The notes beneath the pieces were generated by a model that did no database searches, was not told where the DNA came from, and was given only the letters and a program-made list of their open reading frames with translations. The position numbers and the translations under genes are program-made. From Portulaca oleracea (taxonomy: Eukaryota; Streptophyta; Magnoliopsida; Caryophyllales; Portulacaceae): DNA of 64,000 nt. This document shows positions 1 to 10,759 of the stretch, piece after piece (position 1 is the stretch's first letter; each line of letters starts with the position of its first letter). The DNA is taken from NCBI GenBank assembly GCA_029582165.1, contig CM055881.1, positions 17,536,594-17,600,593 on the forward strand, given 5' to 3'.

Positions 1-1704
1 ACTAAAGGATGTCCATCCCCACCATGTGTACTCTCTTCATGTGTTTCTCGCTTAATGAGAAGGTTCCTCAATTCATTTCCCACCCAGGTTGTGGAGAAGG
101 TATGAGTTTAACCCTCCTATCTCCAAGAGTGAAAGTGTATGTGTTGTCCACCCCATCATGTAACGTGCGCTTGTCGGATTGCCAAAGATGCCCCAAAAGA
201 ATATGACAAGCACTCATCAGAACAACATCACAAACAATAGAATCGTCGTAATTAGGGCCAAATGAAAAATTAACAAGGATTTGCTTCGTTACCTTGATAG
301 TGCCTTGATCGTTGAGCCACTTGAGGGAGTAAGGCTTGGAGTGAGGTAGCATGGGTAAACTAAGCTTTTCGACCATGAGAGTCGAAGCGATGTTGGTGCA
401 ACTTCCCCCGTCGATGAAGACATTGCACACCTTCCTCCCACGAAGCATCGTGATTGAAAAATCATCTCCAGTTGGTCCTTGTCAAGAGGGAACTCATGTG
501 CGTGCAATATCCTCCTCAAGATAAGTGCACCTCCATGTACGGGCGGTACGAGAGCGACGTTCTCCTCCTCACTCACAACCTCCTCATCAACAACCACTTT
601 GGACTCCTCATGAGTCGTTTGAAGCTCATCATCAATCTCTTGGACCTCTTGAAGGGTTAAAGTTCGACGGTTCGGGCAATCCGCTTGGAAATGACCATAC
701 CCTTGGCATTTGAAGCATTTCTTGCCTTCCATCCGCCGAGGAAGGTCTGTAGGAGAAGGCAAAGCAATTCTCTTTCCCTTGTTGGTCTTAGGGGTAGGTG
801 TGAACTTTGGAGTTTCACTTGGCTTCGGAGTGCTTGAGTAGGGAGAGGGTCGGTTAAAAGGTGATAAGAGGGGCCTAGTCAATGGCGTGGAGGCGACCTT
901 CTCTTTTCTTCGCCTCTCAACCTTGAGAGCCAAGCTACAAAGCTCATCTAAGGAGTGGTAAGGTTGGATTTCAATTTTCTTAGCGATGGAGGGGTCCAAC
1001 CCATTCAAGAACCTCATCATGGTTTGCTCTTCGGGTTCTTGAAGATCACTCTTAATGAGGAGTTGTTCGAACTCTTGGATGTAATCGCTCACACTTCGCT
1101 TGCCCAGGGTGAGAGCATATAACTTTTGCTTGACGTCTTGCTTGTAGGTGTTGGGCAAAAACCAACGATTCATCAACTGTTTAAGCCGTGTCCATGAAGT
1201 GATTTTAGCTCGACCTTCCCTAGTCCTTTGTGCTTTGACGTTCTCAAACCAAAGTGAGGTGGCTTTGGTGAGTTTCAGGCTAGCAATCTTAAATGCTTTC
1301 TCATCGTTGTACTCCTTGGTCTCAAAAATCCTTTCCATGAGTTACACCCATTCGAGATAATCATCGGGATCATTGGAACCATTAATCTCCGGAATATCGA
1401 TCTTGACGTCATGGAACTCGTCCCGAGGGGGCCTCTCAACCATTTCCCGGCGTCGATGTCGTCGAAGAGAGTCTCTATCATCATCACTTGACTCAAAGGC
1501 TGGAGGAGCACAGATAGGGCTTCGGGTATGCCTCCGACGCTCGTCACGGGGTCGATCCTGAAGGTTGATGGTAATGTTGTTTATTTGGGTCACGAGGGCC
1601 TCGAGAGTTCGTTCGAGGGAAGAGACTCGTGACTCCATACCCGTATCATGAGGGTTGCGGCGGTGGCTTGGTTCCTCTTGATTGGAACTAACTTCTTCGT
1701 CCAT
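1..1704 (-). pseudogene. Ty3/gypsy gag-protease remnant
   Basis: Reading from 1704 downward, this encodes a retrotransposon Gag followed by an aspartic protease, and runs off the left edge. The Gag core (DYLEWV, then MERIFE, SLWFENVKA, LPNTYKQDVKQKLY, RFLNGLDPSI) is typical of plant Ty3/gypsy polyproteins. A CCHC zinc knuckle, CFKCQGYGHFQADC, lies at about 675-716. The protease has VFIDGGSCTNIAS near 385-421, so the catalytic D-S/T-G is D-G-G here, and continues to a strand like CHILLGHLWQSD. Two lesions are visible: an in-frame TAA at 1342-1344, where the surrounding reading suggests Gln, and a frameshift near 450 between Gag linker and protease. A further stop sits at 68-70. The clade is not certain (chromovirus-like). 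No reverse transcriptase is in the window. The PBS and LTR lie on the right, consistent with minus orientation. Confidence 0.88.
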
Positions 1705-2026
1705 ATCGAAGGAAGGGTGAAGGACCGATTGTGTTTGGGGAATTTTTGTGGAGTTTGGGGTTTTCTTATAGTTGGCTAGTGTTTGACTTGGGGTACTTTA
1801 TGGCTAATACTCATCGACATTTAATCGAACACCTTCCGTACACTATCTCTAACTCTCATTTCAATGCTCCTATGGACAACAAAAACCAACAAACACAACA
1901 CAATACAATACACTTGGAGCGCAAAGGAAATGGGGAACATCAATATTGTAATTAATCCAACAAGAATCAACAATAGAGAACTCTACTTGTAATAAAAAAA
2001 TCAAAAACTCAAGCTAACCCGAACTT

Positions 2027-2040
2027 TGGCTCTGGTACCA
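2027..2040 (-). other. Primer-binding site of the minus-strand Ty3 element
   Basis: On the minus strand this reads TGGTACCAGAGCCA, close to the initiator-Met tRNA complement TGGTATCAGAGC used by many plant LTR elements. It lies 320 bases 5' of the Gag start and next to the LTR end, as expected. Confidence 0.75.
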
Positions 2041-3010
2041 AATAGAGCGTATTGGCGTGGAGGGAATGATGATAACATGAATTAGGAAGCTTAGATTGAC
2101 AAGAGTGAAGAGATTTCATGCTTACCCATAGCAATGGAGAAGAAGGATGAAGTAGTTTCAAAGATCCATGCTTGAGATAATGAAAATAACCTTGAACAAT
2201 GAGTTATAATATTGAAGAAGAACCCAAATCAATCATCCATTCACACAAAGCTTGAACACCAAGAGGCTTGGATTTGACCTTGGATAAAGGAAATTCCACC
2301 ACCAAAGGCCTAACACCCCACCATGATTAGCTAAAGGTAATCCACCACTAATCAATAAAGGAATGACTTGCTTACACCGCCAATATTCAATTGGATGAAG
2401 TAAAAACGAGGTTTGAGAGGAAACTTAGGGAAACCCTAACTTAGCATTAGCATAATCTGAATAATCTCTCTCAAAAACAGTGAAAAAGGAGTATTTATAC
2501 AAGGGAAATTAAGCACTAAACACAGTCGTTTAGGCCCGAAAATTAGGCGCAAAAAACCCTTCGCGGGACGCGACGAAGTGAAGACAAGCAGGGCGATTCC
2601 GGAGGTACGCGGCTTCGCGGGTGCGACCTGGGACGTCACGGGCGTGAAGTTTCTAGGCTCCAGGTGTCGCTGGTGCAACCCTGGTCGTCACGGGCGCGAA
2701 AACGATCTGGCCAAGTTGTCGCGGGTACTACGGGAACCGTCGCGGGTGCGACCTTCTGGGCAGTTTTTCTGCCGACTTCAAACTCACACAAGTTCTTCAT
2801 GCGAGCTCCATTTTAGGCCCATAAGGTGTCAATGGAAAGCTCTCGGTGTGTATTTTAAGCTCCCAAAATATGAGATTCATAAGAGTTGTATTGAAGGAGT
2901 TATGGTTAAAAGAGTGAAGACACGCCCATTCCTTGCCTTTGAACTCCTTCATTACCTTGTGTTTATTTACCCGGGCCCACGACCCAACCTCGATGCCATA
3001 TATTCATGAT
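2041..3010 (-). repeat. 5' LTR of the minus-strand Ty3 element (outer edge uncertain)
   Basis: The region 5' of the PBS on the minus strand behaves as an LTR. A TATA box (TATAAATA, minus) lies at 2492-2499, with a GC-rich block of repeated CGCGGGTGCGAC-like motifs just upstream at about 2560-2760. The R/U5 side (2041-2490) is AT-rich with no coding capacity. I could not fix the outer TG terminus or a TSD, so the end near 3010 is an estimate. The open frame at 2578-3009 on the + strand is low-complexity LTR sequence, not a gene. Confidence 0.6.
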
Positions 3011-3393
3011 CTCTTAGGATTTCCTGACATCGCAAAGGCCCTCAAGGTTGTTGACAAGTTCTGAAACTCTTCAGTTTCCCATCCTCAATATAACATTTTA
3101 TCATCCCCAAAAGGCATGGCTTATAGCCATTCTCAACATGAACGTCCCCAGTAGAATCAACAACTTAGAACCAAGTTTAAACTCAACTTTATCTTAATCT
3201 TCCCATTATCGATCTTCTAAAACCGTAAAATGACATCATTAGAACATGCTGAACTAATAATTACCAACATCCAAAATATTATAAGTTTCCTTCAATTCTA
3301 TCTAAGAAAAACATTTACTTCTGTGCCAGAATAACATAAAATAATGTTTGTTTCTCAATAGTTTCCATTTGTAACCTCAAGTAAGAGTCGAAT
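3011..3393. other. Unclassified repeat-like spacer
   Basis: AT-rich sequence without a credible reading frame. It is continuous with the stretch beginning at 5067 once the solo LTR and one CGAAT copy are removed, so both are parts of one older sequence I cannot classify. Confidence 0.4.
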
Positions 3394-5066
3394 TGTGGAC
3401 ATTTTTCCTACGCCGTTCGGGCTTTCGAACGTCCACGCGGATTGGGGTGTGATTTGATGATTTGTGCTGGGGTTTGAACTTTTGAAAAAGATCCTTTAAG
3501 GAATTTTAATTGTACATTTCAGGAATAATATTTGTAAAATTACTTTCCCTTTACTTGTGCATTTTATGAGTCATTAGATTAAACCTTTAAGAGTGAACAT
3601 CCACTTGTTCCAAACTCTTCCAAATCCAATCCAATTTGCTCATTTAAATGTTAGGCTCGGAAGAAAGCGATTTATGCAAGTATTATTTAGAAATATATAA
3701 AGAAAAGACCTTAAAGTTGCATCGGCACGTTGTAAAACCATGTTTTACCATAGTTTATGCAACCCGATGTGTTTTTAGTTCAAAATGGGAGTCGCCACCC
3801 CACTTTTTAATGAAAAAGCCAAGACAAACCAAAGAGAAAATGAAGAAAGGCTCCGCCTGCGAAACCCAATAATGGATTCGGGGGTAAGGCTACAAACTCG
3901 AAAAGTAGGAACTTTAAGAGTTCGCCTCTCACAAAAGGAAAGACTCTACTAAAAGTTTTAAGTGTGCTTTTATAAAGTTTGGAAGAGAGATAAATGAGAA
4001 CTTTATAAAATTATTTCATTGAACATGCAACATGAAGTATAAGAAAGAAAAGTACAACATATACACTTTTATTTACAAGAAAACTCAGAACTTTAAAGCT
4101 TACATTGTGCTAACTTGAAGAGAGGCCTTGCCTTGCCTTTTGCTTGAAGATGTTCCTCTTAGTACTCCTTGATGTTACTCCTCACAAATGCTAAAATGAA
4201 CCGAAAGAAGTAGGGAAAAAGTGGTGGATAAGTGATGAAAAATAGGATAGAAAAGAGGCTTCTTTGTGGTTTTTTTGTGAGCTTAGGATAGGGTTTTTTG
4301 TAGGGTTTTGGATAGAATTGGTTTAAAGGATTAGGAAAGGGTAGGAATATGGATTATGGAAAGGCAGAAGTGATGATAAGATTATGAGAAATATGGGTAT
4401 AATAGTGATATGGGAGTGGAGATGAGAAGAAAGATTAGAGAGAATGTAAGAAAGAGATGAGAGAATTGATGAGTGAATGAGTAGAAGAGAGGAGAAGAAT
4501 GAATGAGTGAGTTGGTTGAGTTTGCTTTGAGAGGAGTAGCATTTATAGGCTTAGGAGGTAGTAGGATAACATGCACACCTCGTAGTCTCCGGATCAACAC
4601 AGAACACCAAGGCAGCTAGGAGGGACTGACCTACTGTGGACGGTGGGACATGGTCAATTGACCACGTGTAGGTGGAGCCTCCAAGGCCGACCGACCACCA
4701 GCTGGGGGGGATGGACTTTTTATCATCCATGCATGCATGGACGGTGGTGTGTAAAGTCAAACTTCCTAGGAAAATGGGGGTTCATACTGGACGGAGACAA
4801 CACATGTTATTATCTTTTGTGAGATGGTTTTTCGAGTGTTATTGTGAGGATTCGATCTTGTGACCTCTTGCTTTTGAACTCACATGGCTTGCATGGCTTG
4901 CTTTTTACATAGACATTTTGCATGTGATCTTGCATGCAACATTAAAGCAAATTCGTACGTGTAAAGTGCACGCACTTTAGCTTTTATCTTCTAGCTTCTT
5001 CTTTATTTGATCCTCTCTATATATATAGATATGCTATATATTATGTGACAAAATTCGGTGTCTACA
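3394..5066 (-). mobile_element. Solo LTR, TGTAGACACC family (Tat/Ogre-like)
   Basis: A complete 1673-bp LTR in minus orientation. It starts TGTAGACACCGAATTTTG at 5066 (minus), ends in ATGTCCACA at 3394, and is flanked by a perfect 5-bp target duplication CGAAT (3389-3393 and 5067-5071). No PBS or interior follows, so it is a solo LTR from recombination between two LTRs. A TATA-like CCTATAAATGC lies on the minus strand near 4540. A near-perfect G-box/W-box palindrome lies upstream of it at 4648-4669. The same family recurs in + orientation at 43726, 46941 and 47422. Assignment to the Tat/Ogre lineage rests on LTR start and polypurine-tract style only. Confidence 0.88.
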
Positions 5067-6245
5067 CGAATGTCTAAGTTTCCCCTAACTCAACTGTAAG
5101 GTTCTCCTCCTTCCATTATTGAGATCGCCATCTTGTCAACTACCATAAGACTATTTAAGAATATATAACCATATGACATAACTTTTTTAAGACAACCTTA
5201 TTATTCGTAGAAAATTAGAAGTTAAGTATTAACTTGGTGGCTCAGCTGGAAAATAAGTCTTCTGTTTTCATCTAATAGAAAGACCAAAAGCTAAGCTTGA
5301 TTATCCAAGGCATGATCAACACTACAATTAATTTGCCCAATCACCCCTTTAGCTCCACAACACTTAACCACACTAAAGAGACTTCTCGCTTATCTTACAT
5401 ATGCCTAATAAGAACTAATAATTGCTTATCATTACCCTCTCAATCTTCTCAAAAGGAGGTCTGTCCCCGAAACTCAAATTACCAACCAACACCTCAAATA
5501 GTCAAGTTTAGACTCCGATGTTTCCTTAAGAGCATTTATTTAACTTCAATTTTTCCAAAGTCAGATTATACCCAACTACAACTTACAAGTTTGCATGTAT
5601 GTAACCATCAAAATCATTCTTAATCACCATTGCTATTCTAGAACCACTAATTGTGGTAACAATCAATTCCACCACATGATTCAAGCACAAAGAGAATAGA
5701 GACCAACATTAGACAATAACCTTCCTTCATGCATCTCGTCATTTATTTTCCATTAACAGTAATCACCATAACCCATATATAAGTAATCATGACATGATCA
5801 ACCACTTCGCTTAGCTCCTCCAACATCCTAAGCCCTGGATACTCATTAAGTCTAATTTTTTCCCCAATAGTTCTGGATAATAGAAGTCGCCATCAACAGA
5901 GATTGACCAATTACAGAAAGAAATTGCACTAATAACATGTGTTAATCAAATGAACTCAATTGGATGATACTCAACAAAATTAACAAGATAATATTTTCAC
6001 AAATTGATTAGATGTAAACAGATTTTCCCAAATAGTGTTCAAATAGAACAATCAGATGATATTCAAACAAAACTTAATCAGGTGGGATTCCAACAGTGTT
6101 GTGGGCATTAGAAAATTGTAGATTTCCTCGTGGATTCTACCCACTTCTGAAATGACCGACTTACTACAACATAAATAGGCTTTACCAACAGTCAAAAACT
6201 GTTGCTGAAAGCCAAAAAAAGAGTTGCCTTGTATGATAGTCAACA
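5067..6245. other. Unclassified AT-rich spacer
   Basis: About 1.2 kb with only short frames, none with recognisable domains. It is the right-hand continuation of 3011-3393 and is probably an old transposon remnant. Confidence 0.35.
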
Positions 6246-7544
6246 TGATAAGTGCATTATTTGCCTTGATTTTTAGGGAAATTTAATAGTAGATTAGGGA
6301 AGTTATAGGTTGAAAATGTATATAAATTCCCCTATTTCTCTATTACGCTTAGTCTTCTTATTTTTTTGGTGAAAACTTGCAGATTTAGGAGCAAAACACT
6401 GGTTTTGGGAGCAATTCTGGCAAGACCAAGGGTGTCACGGGCCTCCACCACGGATGTACAAACCGTGGTACAAGTTTCAGGAGAAGCGGAGCAAGGACTG
6501 GCGAAACAGCGCCAACTACGGTCAGCTCATGGTGGTCGCTGTCTTCACCCAACAACTTTTTTCAGCAGTTAAAAAGAGAGGAGAAAGGAATAGAATGGGG
6601 GTTCGTCATTTTCAAACAGAGAAGAGGATGGTTCTTGGGTATTCCATTGCCTACGACTTCCAATGATCATCCAGGATCAAATCGAAAAGGCGTGAAAGAT
6701 CGAAATTCGAGAGGAAACTTGCGGCATTTGTGGAGAAAGTTCCACCCCGAAGATCGAGATACTCTATGGAATTCGCTTCGCTGTTTTCCCTACTCATTTC
6801 TCATTTCCCTTTTTGTTTTGAGGTTTGATTATCATGTTTAGAACATCACGCTTTTGATGACTATGAGTTAGTATATTTCATTCTTTTTAGGGTTTTTACA
6901 AACCGAAACAATGGTGTTTGGCTAGAATGTTCTTAGTTTGTGCTTGAATTCTCGTTTGAATCAATAGAAGGTTGTGTTTTTCATGTTCATGATTATTTGT
7001 AAGGCCTCGAGTGCTAGTGATTTGAGATTAGTCTGAGAAGTATTGAAGGGTGATTAGAACAATCAGACTACAACCAACCTTTCTGCCTAGTTGTACAAAA
7101 TTTGAGAAAAGACTAGTAAACTAGGGGGATCAAATTGATGACCTGAATTTTGAGACTTTCAATTTTGATTAACTTGAAGAACATACGAAAGTTGTTTGTT
7201 AGGTTAATTAGAATAATTTTATTTAGCATCGAAAGGGCAATAGAATTAATTGTCGTGGTTATAGATTCTTGATTTGATTGTGAGATTAATTGCACAAGCT
7301 AGGACTTAATAATCATACCCTTTGCTAGGTAAGTAAACCCTAGAATTTTTCTCCCATTGATTTACCCTTAGATTCAATTCCTGTCTTCATAAGTCTTGAT
7401 TAGTTGCTAGAATACTCAAAAAAATCAAAACCCCGATTAGCTTAGCTATCAAGTAGAGGGCTAGTTCACTCCGTTGCTAGATTGAGTCCCTATGGGATCG
7501 ACCTTGACGTGCTACATCGTACCCGTGCGCTTGCGGTCTTGTCA
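6246..7544 (+). repeat. 5' LTR of an Athila-type Ty3 element
   Basis: It begins TGATAAGTGCATTATTTGCC and ends TTGTCA six bases before a tRNA-Asp-type PBS, the arrangement of Athila LTRs. A TATA-like GTATATAAATTCCCC lies near 6317. The U3-side block at about 6415-6540 carries CACGG/CCGTG motifs. The short frames 6366-6841 fall inside this LTR and look non-coding. Confidence 0.75.
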
Positions 7545-7550
7545 AGTTTT

Positions 7551-7568
7551 TGGCGCCGTTGCCAGGGA
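7551..7568 (+). other. Primer-binding site, tRNA-Asp type
   Basis: TGGCGCCGTTGCCAGGGA matches the characteristic Athila PBS (consensus TGGCGCCGTTGCCGGGGA) with one substitution. It marks the start of the internal region and fixes the element on the + strand. Confidence 0.88.
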
Positions 7569-7707
7569 CTATGTCTGTAACAACCTGTATTTTTAAACTT
7601 GATTTATTATGCTAATTAAAAATTCTAATCTCAATTACGATTCATTATTTGTTTTAGTTTACTAAACTTCCTTAATTTTCAATTAATTATATTAACTATA
7701 ATATGAG

Positions 7708-8238
7708 TGTTAGGAAAGTGTCCTAAAATCACCCAGTCTCTTGATCCCACAATTATTTGTTTCCTAATTGTATTAGGATATTATTTAGGTTTCCTTATTA
7801 TGTTAGGTTTCCTACTTGTATTAGATTCTTAATCTAATTAGAGTGGGAGTCAAGGTAGGTTTATAGGGAGTTTTCCCTATAAATAGTGGGTCTAGTTCGC
7901 CTTGTTTGGTGTGGCCAATTTCAGGGGCACCTCCTATGGGAGGAGGTGTATTCAGATATTCTGAGATTTCGTATTCCTATTGGTGAGAGAAGTTGTGAGA
8001 GTTTTGTGAGTTGTTATACTCTCTTTCTGTTGATCTCGGGGTGAGATCGTTCGTTGTAATCTCTACCAATAGTGGATTTGTTTGAGGTTGTGCCGCCCGT
8101 GGTTTTTTCCCGATTTGGGTTTCCACGTAAAAATCTTTGTGTCCCCTTTATCTTGCACTCATTTATTTTTCTTGATATCAAGTAGTCATCATCTTATTTT
8201 CGCTTCCGCTGATTAATTTTCTCGATATAACTCTAACA
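7708..8238 (+). mobile_element. Solo copia-type LTR, 531 bp, TSD ATGAG
   Basis: It starts TGTTAGGAAAGTGTCC, ends ACTCTAACA, and is bounded by a perfect ATGAG duplication (7703-7707 and 8239-8243). CCCTATAAATAGTGGG at about 7877 is a good TATA box, giving a U3-R-U5 layout. The TGTTAG...CTAACA ends fit Ty1/copia LTRs. It is nested inside the 7576-10616 insertion, so it is younger. Confidence 0.88.
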
Positions 8239-9679
8239 ATGAGTAATTTCAATAGTTAAATTTTAGCTCTTACCAATTTTAAATTTTATAAATTAACATT
8301 TCACACATTTTTCATATTTTACTTATCAATTTGCAAAATAATAATAGTATTTTATATTTCACACATTTTTCACATTTTATAAATTAATTATAGTAAATGC
8401 TTTGCTTTTACATAGTTTGTGAGAAAGTTAAAGCAACACCAATTTCCAACTCCAGCACCACCATCTCTCCCTATCATGATCTTCATCTTCTTCCTCAAGT
8501 TTTACCCATTACCTTCCATGGCTTCATTTTCTAATTGAAGTAGCAAAATTGAATTTGCTCTTCTTCTCAACAAGTGACAACAAATCAAAATAGTGACTCG
8601 GCAAACCTATGTTAGACCTATAAAATCAAATTTAAAAAGCCCCAAACATCTCCATCAACGATACCATCACCATAACCATCTTTTTCTTCCTCGGTTCACC
8701 AACACCATCCACCATTGTTACCACCATCACCAACCACGGGCCACCACTGATGCCACCCTATGGCCACCGCCCGGACGACCATATCACCACCGACCACCTC
8801 CAACTCAATCAACCATCAACTACCATAACAACCCTCGAACACCACACCAACACCAAACCCATTCAAACACAAATCAATACCAAACCAAAATCGAATCCAA
8901 ACTCACACCAATAACCCAAATTCATCAATCTAAGTTATACTTACCACGTAAGGGTCGAAAAATCGCTGGAAAACATCTCTATCGTCTCCCAAAACCACCC
9001 GAAAACCCGCTTCCTGCCCCTGTTCGCGGCCCGACCCACCGCGACCACCCCTACAGCGGTGGTCTTCGACATCGTTAGTGTAGACTCCAACTTCCTCTGG
9101 TTTTTCCGTCGGCCGAGCGCCACCCTCCGCCACCGCTTCTCTCCGCCCAGAACCCGACTTCCTCTTCTGCTCTACTCCTCTTTCCTCTTTCTCTCGTTTG
9201 TTTTGAAAAAAAGAAGAGAGGGGATTGAAGCCCCCTATTTCAATTTGTTATTATCCAATTCTGTTGGGCCTTTAATTCAGCAGCCCATACACTCAATTTG
9301 GGTAATTTTCCTCTCGAATTTCTACCTCCTCAAAATTCTTAATTATCTCATTGAGTTACTCTTTATATTAATATTATTACTATCTATTTATATTTATACA
9401 AATCAGATTTATCAAGTCGAAAAGGGAGGATTTATTCCTTTTATTCGTCAACTCAGGTATATTTCGATGACTGTAACTTTCAACACTGTTTAAATGTAAA
9501 AACTCAAGCTACTCTGATTAAAGTGAAATAATTATTGTTTTCATTATTTTCAAATATCGTTTTATGACTAACTTATGTGGACCTGTCCAGTATTTATTTA
9601 TTTATTTATCATTTAATTATCATTGTCCATCGTGTTATTTTTCCATTGAGTTATTGTCATGGTTCATTGTTCATTATCA

Positions 9680-9752
9680 TTGTTCCTTAATTCATTGTTC
9701 ATTGTTCATTGTTCATTGTTCATTGTTCATTGTTCAATGTTCATTGTTTCAT
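9680..9752. repeat. TTCATTG heptamer microsatellite
   Basis: Tandem, slightly imperfect copies of TTCATTG lie in the right half of the LTR-like insertion, making the spurious frame at 9564-9818. Confidence 0.85.
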
Positions 9753-10759
9753 AATCGGGTTGATCGGCCCGAGTGCCTGCATCTTCATGGTCCATCGTTT
9801 ACCCAATCGAGGGGTTGACCGTCCTCAAGTGCATGTGCCGTTGGGAAACAGTGCTGGAAGGGGGTGCTGACTTCCAAGATCCATTGTTTAACCCCTATCA
9901 GAATGTTCATTGTGTATTGTTTACTGTCTATTGTTTATCGTTGTGAGTGACTATATTGTGTTCAATTTATGTATGTGTTACCCAATGTCTGTTTCTTGCC
10001 TTATAGATGTTCTAACTAATATTGTTGCGTTGTTTTAACATTATTGTTACATTTTGTTACTATTTTTTTTAATTAATATTACATGGGCAGAGTTCCACAT
10101 TCAGATAATAACCTGCAATTGTTTGAGCATGTTCTCCTCTCCCTCATTTCAAAATGAATTTACGCTGGACTCCAATAAAATTATTTGTTTTTAAATGTTT
10201 TTACATTACAGTGTCGAATATATTGAGCTCCGTCTCATTTTTCCTCATATTTTCAAATTTTTTGTTTTTAGGTATCAGCGGGACATTTTGGGCAGATTCG
10301 TGGCAAAGATAACTGAAATAGCATATCAAGCTGCCACCTAGTTATTTTAATTTTAAATTTCAATATTAGTAGTTGGTTCACCAGAATAATTTGACCTGCA
10401 TGTTTTAATATTTTCACAGTAGTTAAGCGATTTATACTTTTTCTCTAATTTCTCATATGAAATATATCTTATTATAGTTGTTTCCATCGCCAAAGCCTTG
10501 CTTTCCCTCTCTTGGGAAAACGGCGTAACGCTCTCGGCTTTTTGTACATTTCTGCTGAATCAAGATTAAATGGATTAAAATATTGCTAAGTAACACCTAA
10601 AAATCGAGGCGTTACAGTGTCCCTACTAGCCATTAAACGAATACTCTCAGATTGACTAAGTTGTTTTTTTTCTTTCTCTTTGTGATCTTGATTTTTCTCT
10701 TTTGATTGCGTTGGTGTTTTGTTTTTGTTTTTGCTAAGTTCTTTTGGTGTATGCAAAAA

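Larger units (their letters stand above)
7576..10616 (-). mobile_element. 3.0-kb LTR-like insertion in the Athila leader
   Basis: This segment splits the Athila leader. Its ends are inverted: TGTAACAACCTG at the left and the complement of TGTAACGCCTCGATTTTTAG at the right. It is flanked by ATGTC (7571-7575) and GTGTC (10617-10621), a 4/5 match to a 5-bp target duplication. TG...CA ends with a 5-bp TSD suggest a long solo LTR in minus orientation. Without its nested solo LTR the insert is about 2.5 kb. It contains no pol domain; the frames at 8593-9078 and 9059-9493 are His/Pro-rich or leucine-rich low-complexity sequence. I see no PBS. A LARD-like element is an alternative reading. Confidence 0.6.

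Noticed and set aside
8593..9078. 161-codon + strand frame, His/Pro/Thr-rich
   Set aside because: Composition follows CCACCA/CATCAC repeats. It lies in an LTR-like insertion with no homologous domain and is overlapped by equally open frames on the other strand.
9564..9818. CRISPR-like array suspected from regular TTCATTG repeats
   Set aside because: Units are contiguous 7-mers without spacers; it is a simple microsatellite in a plant transposon.
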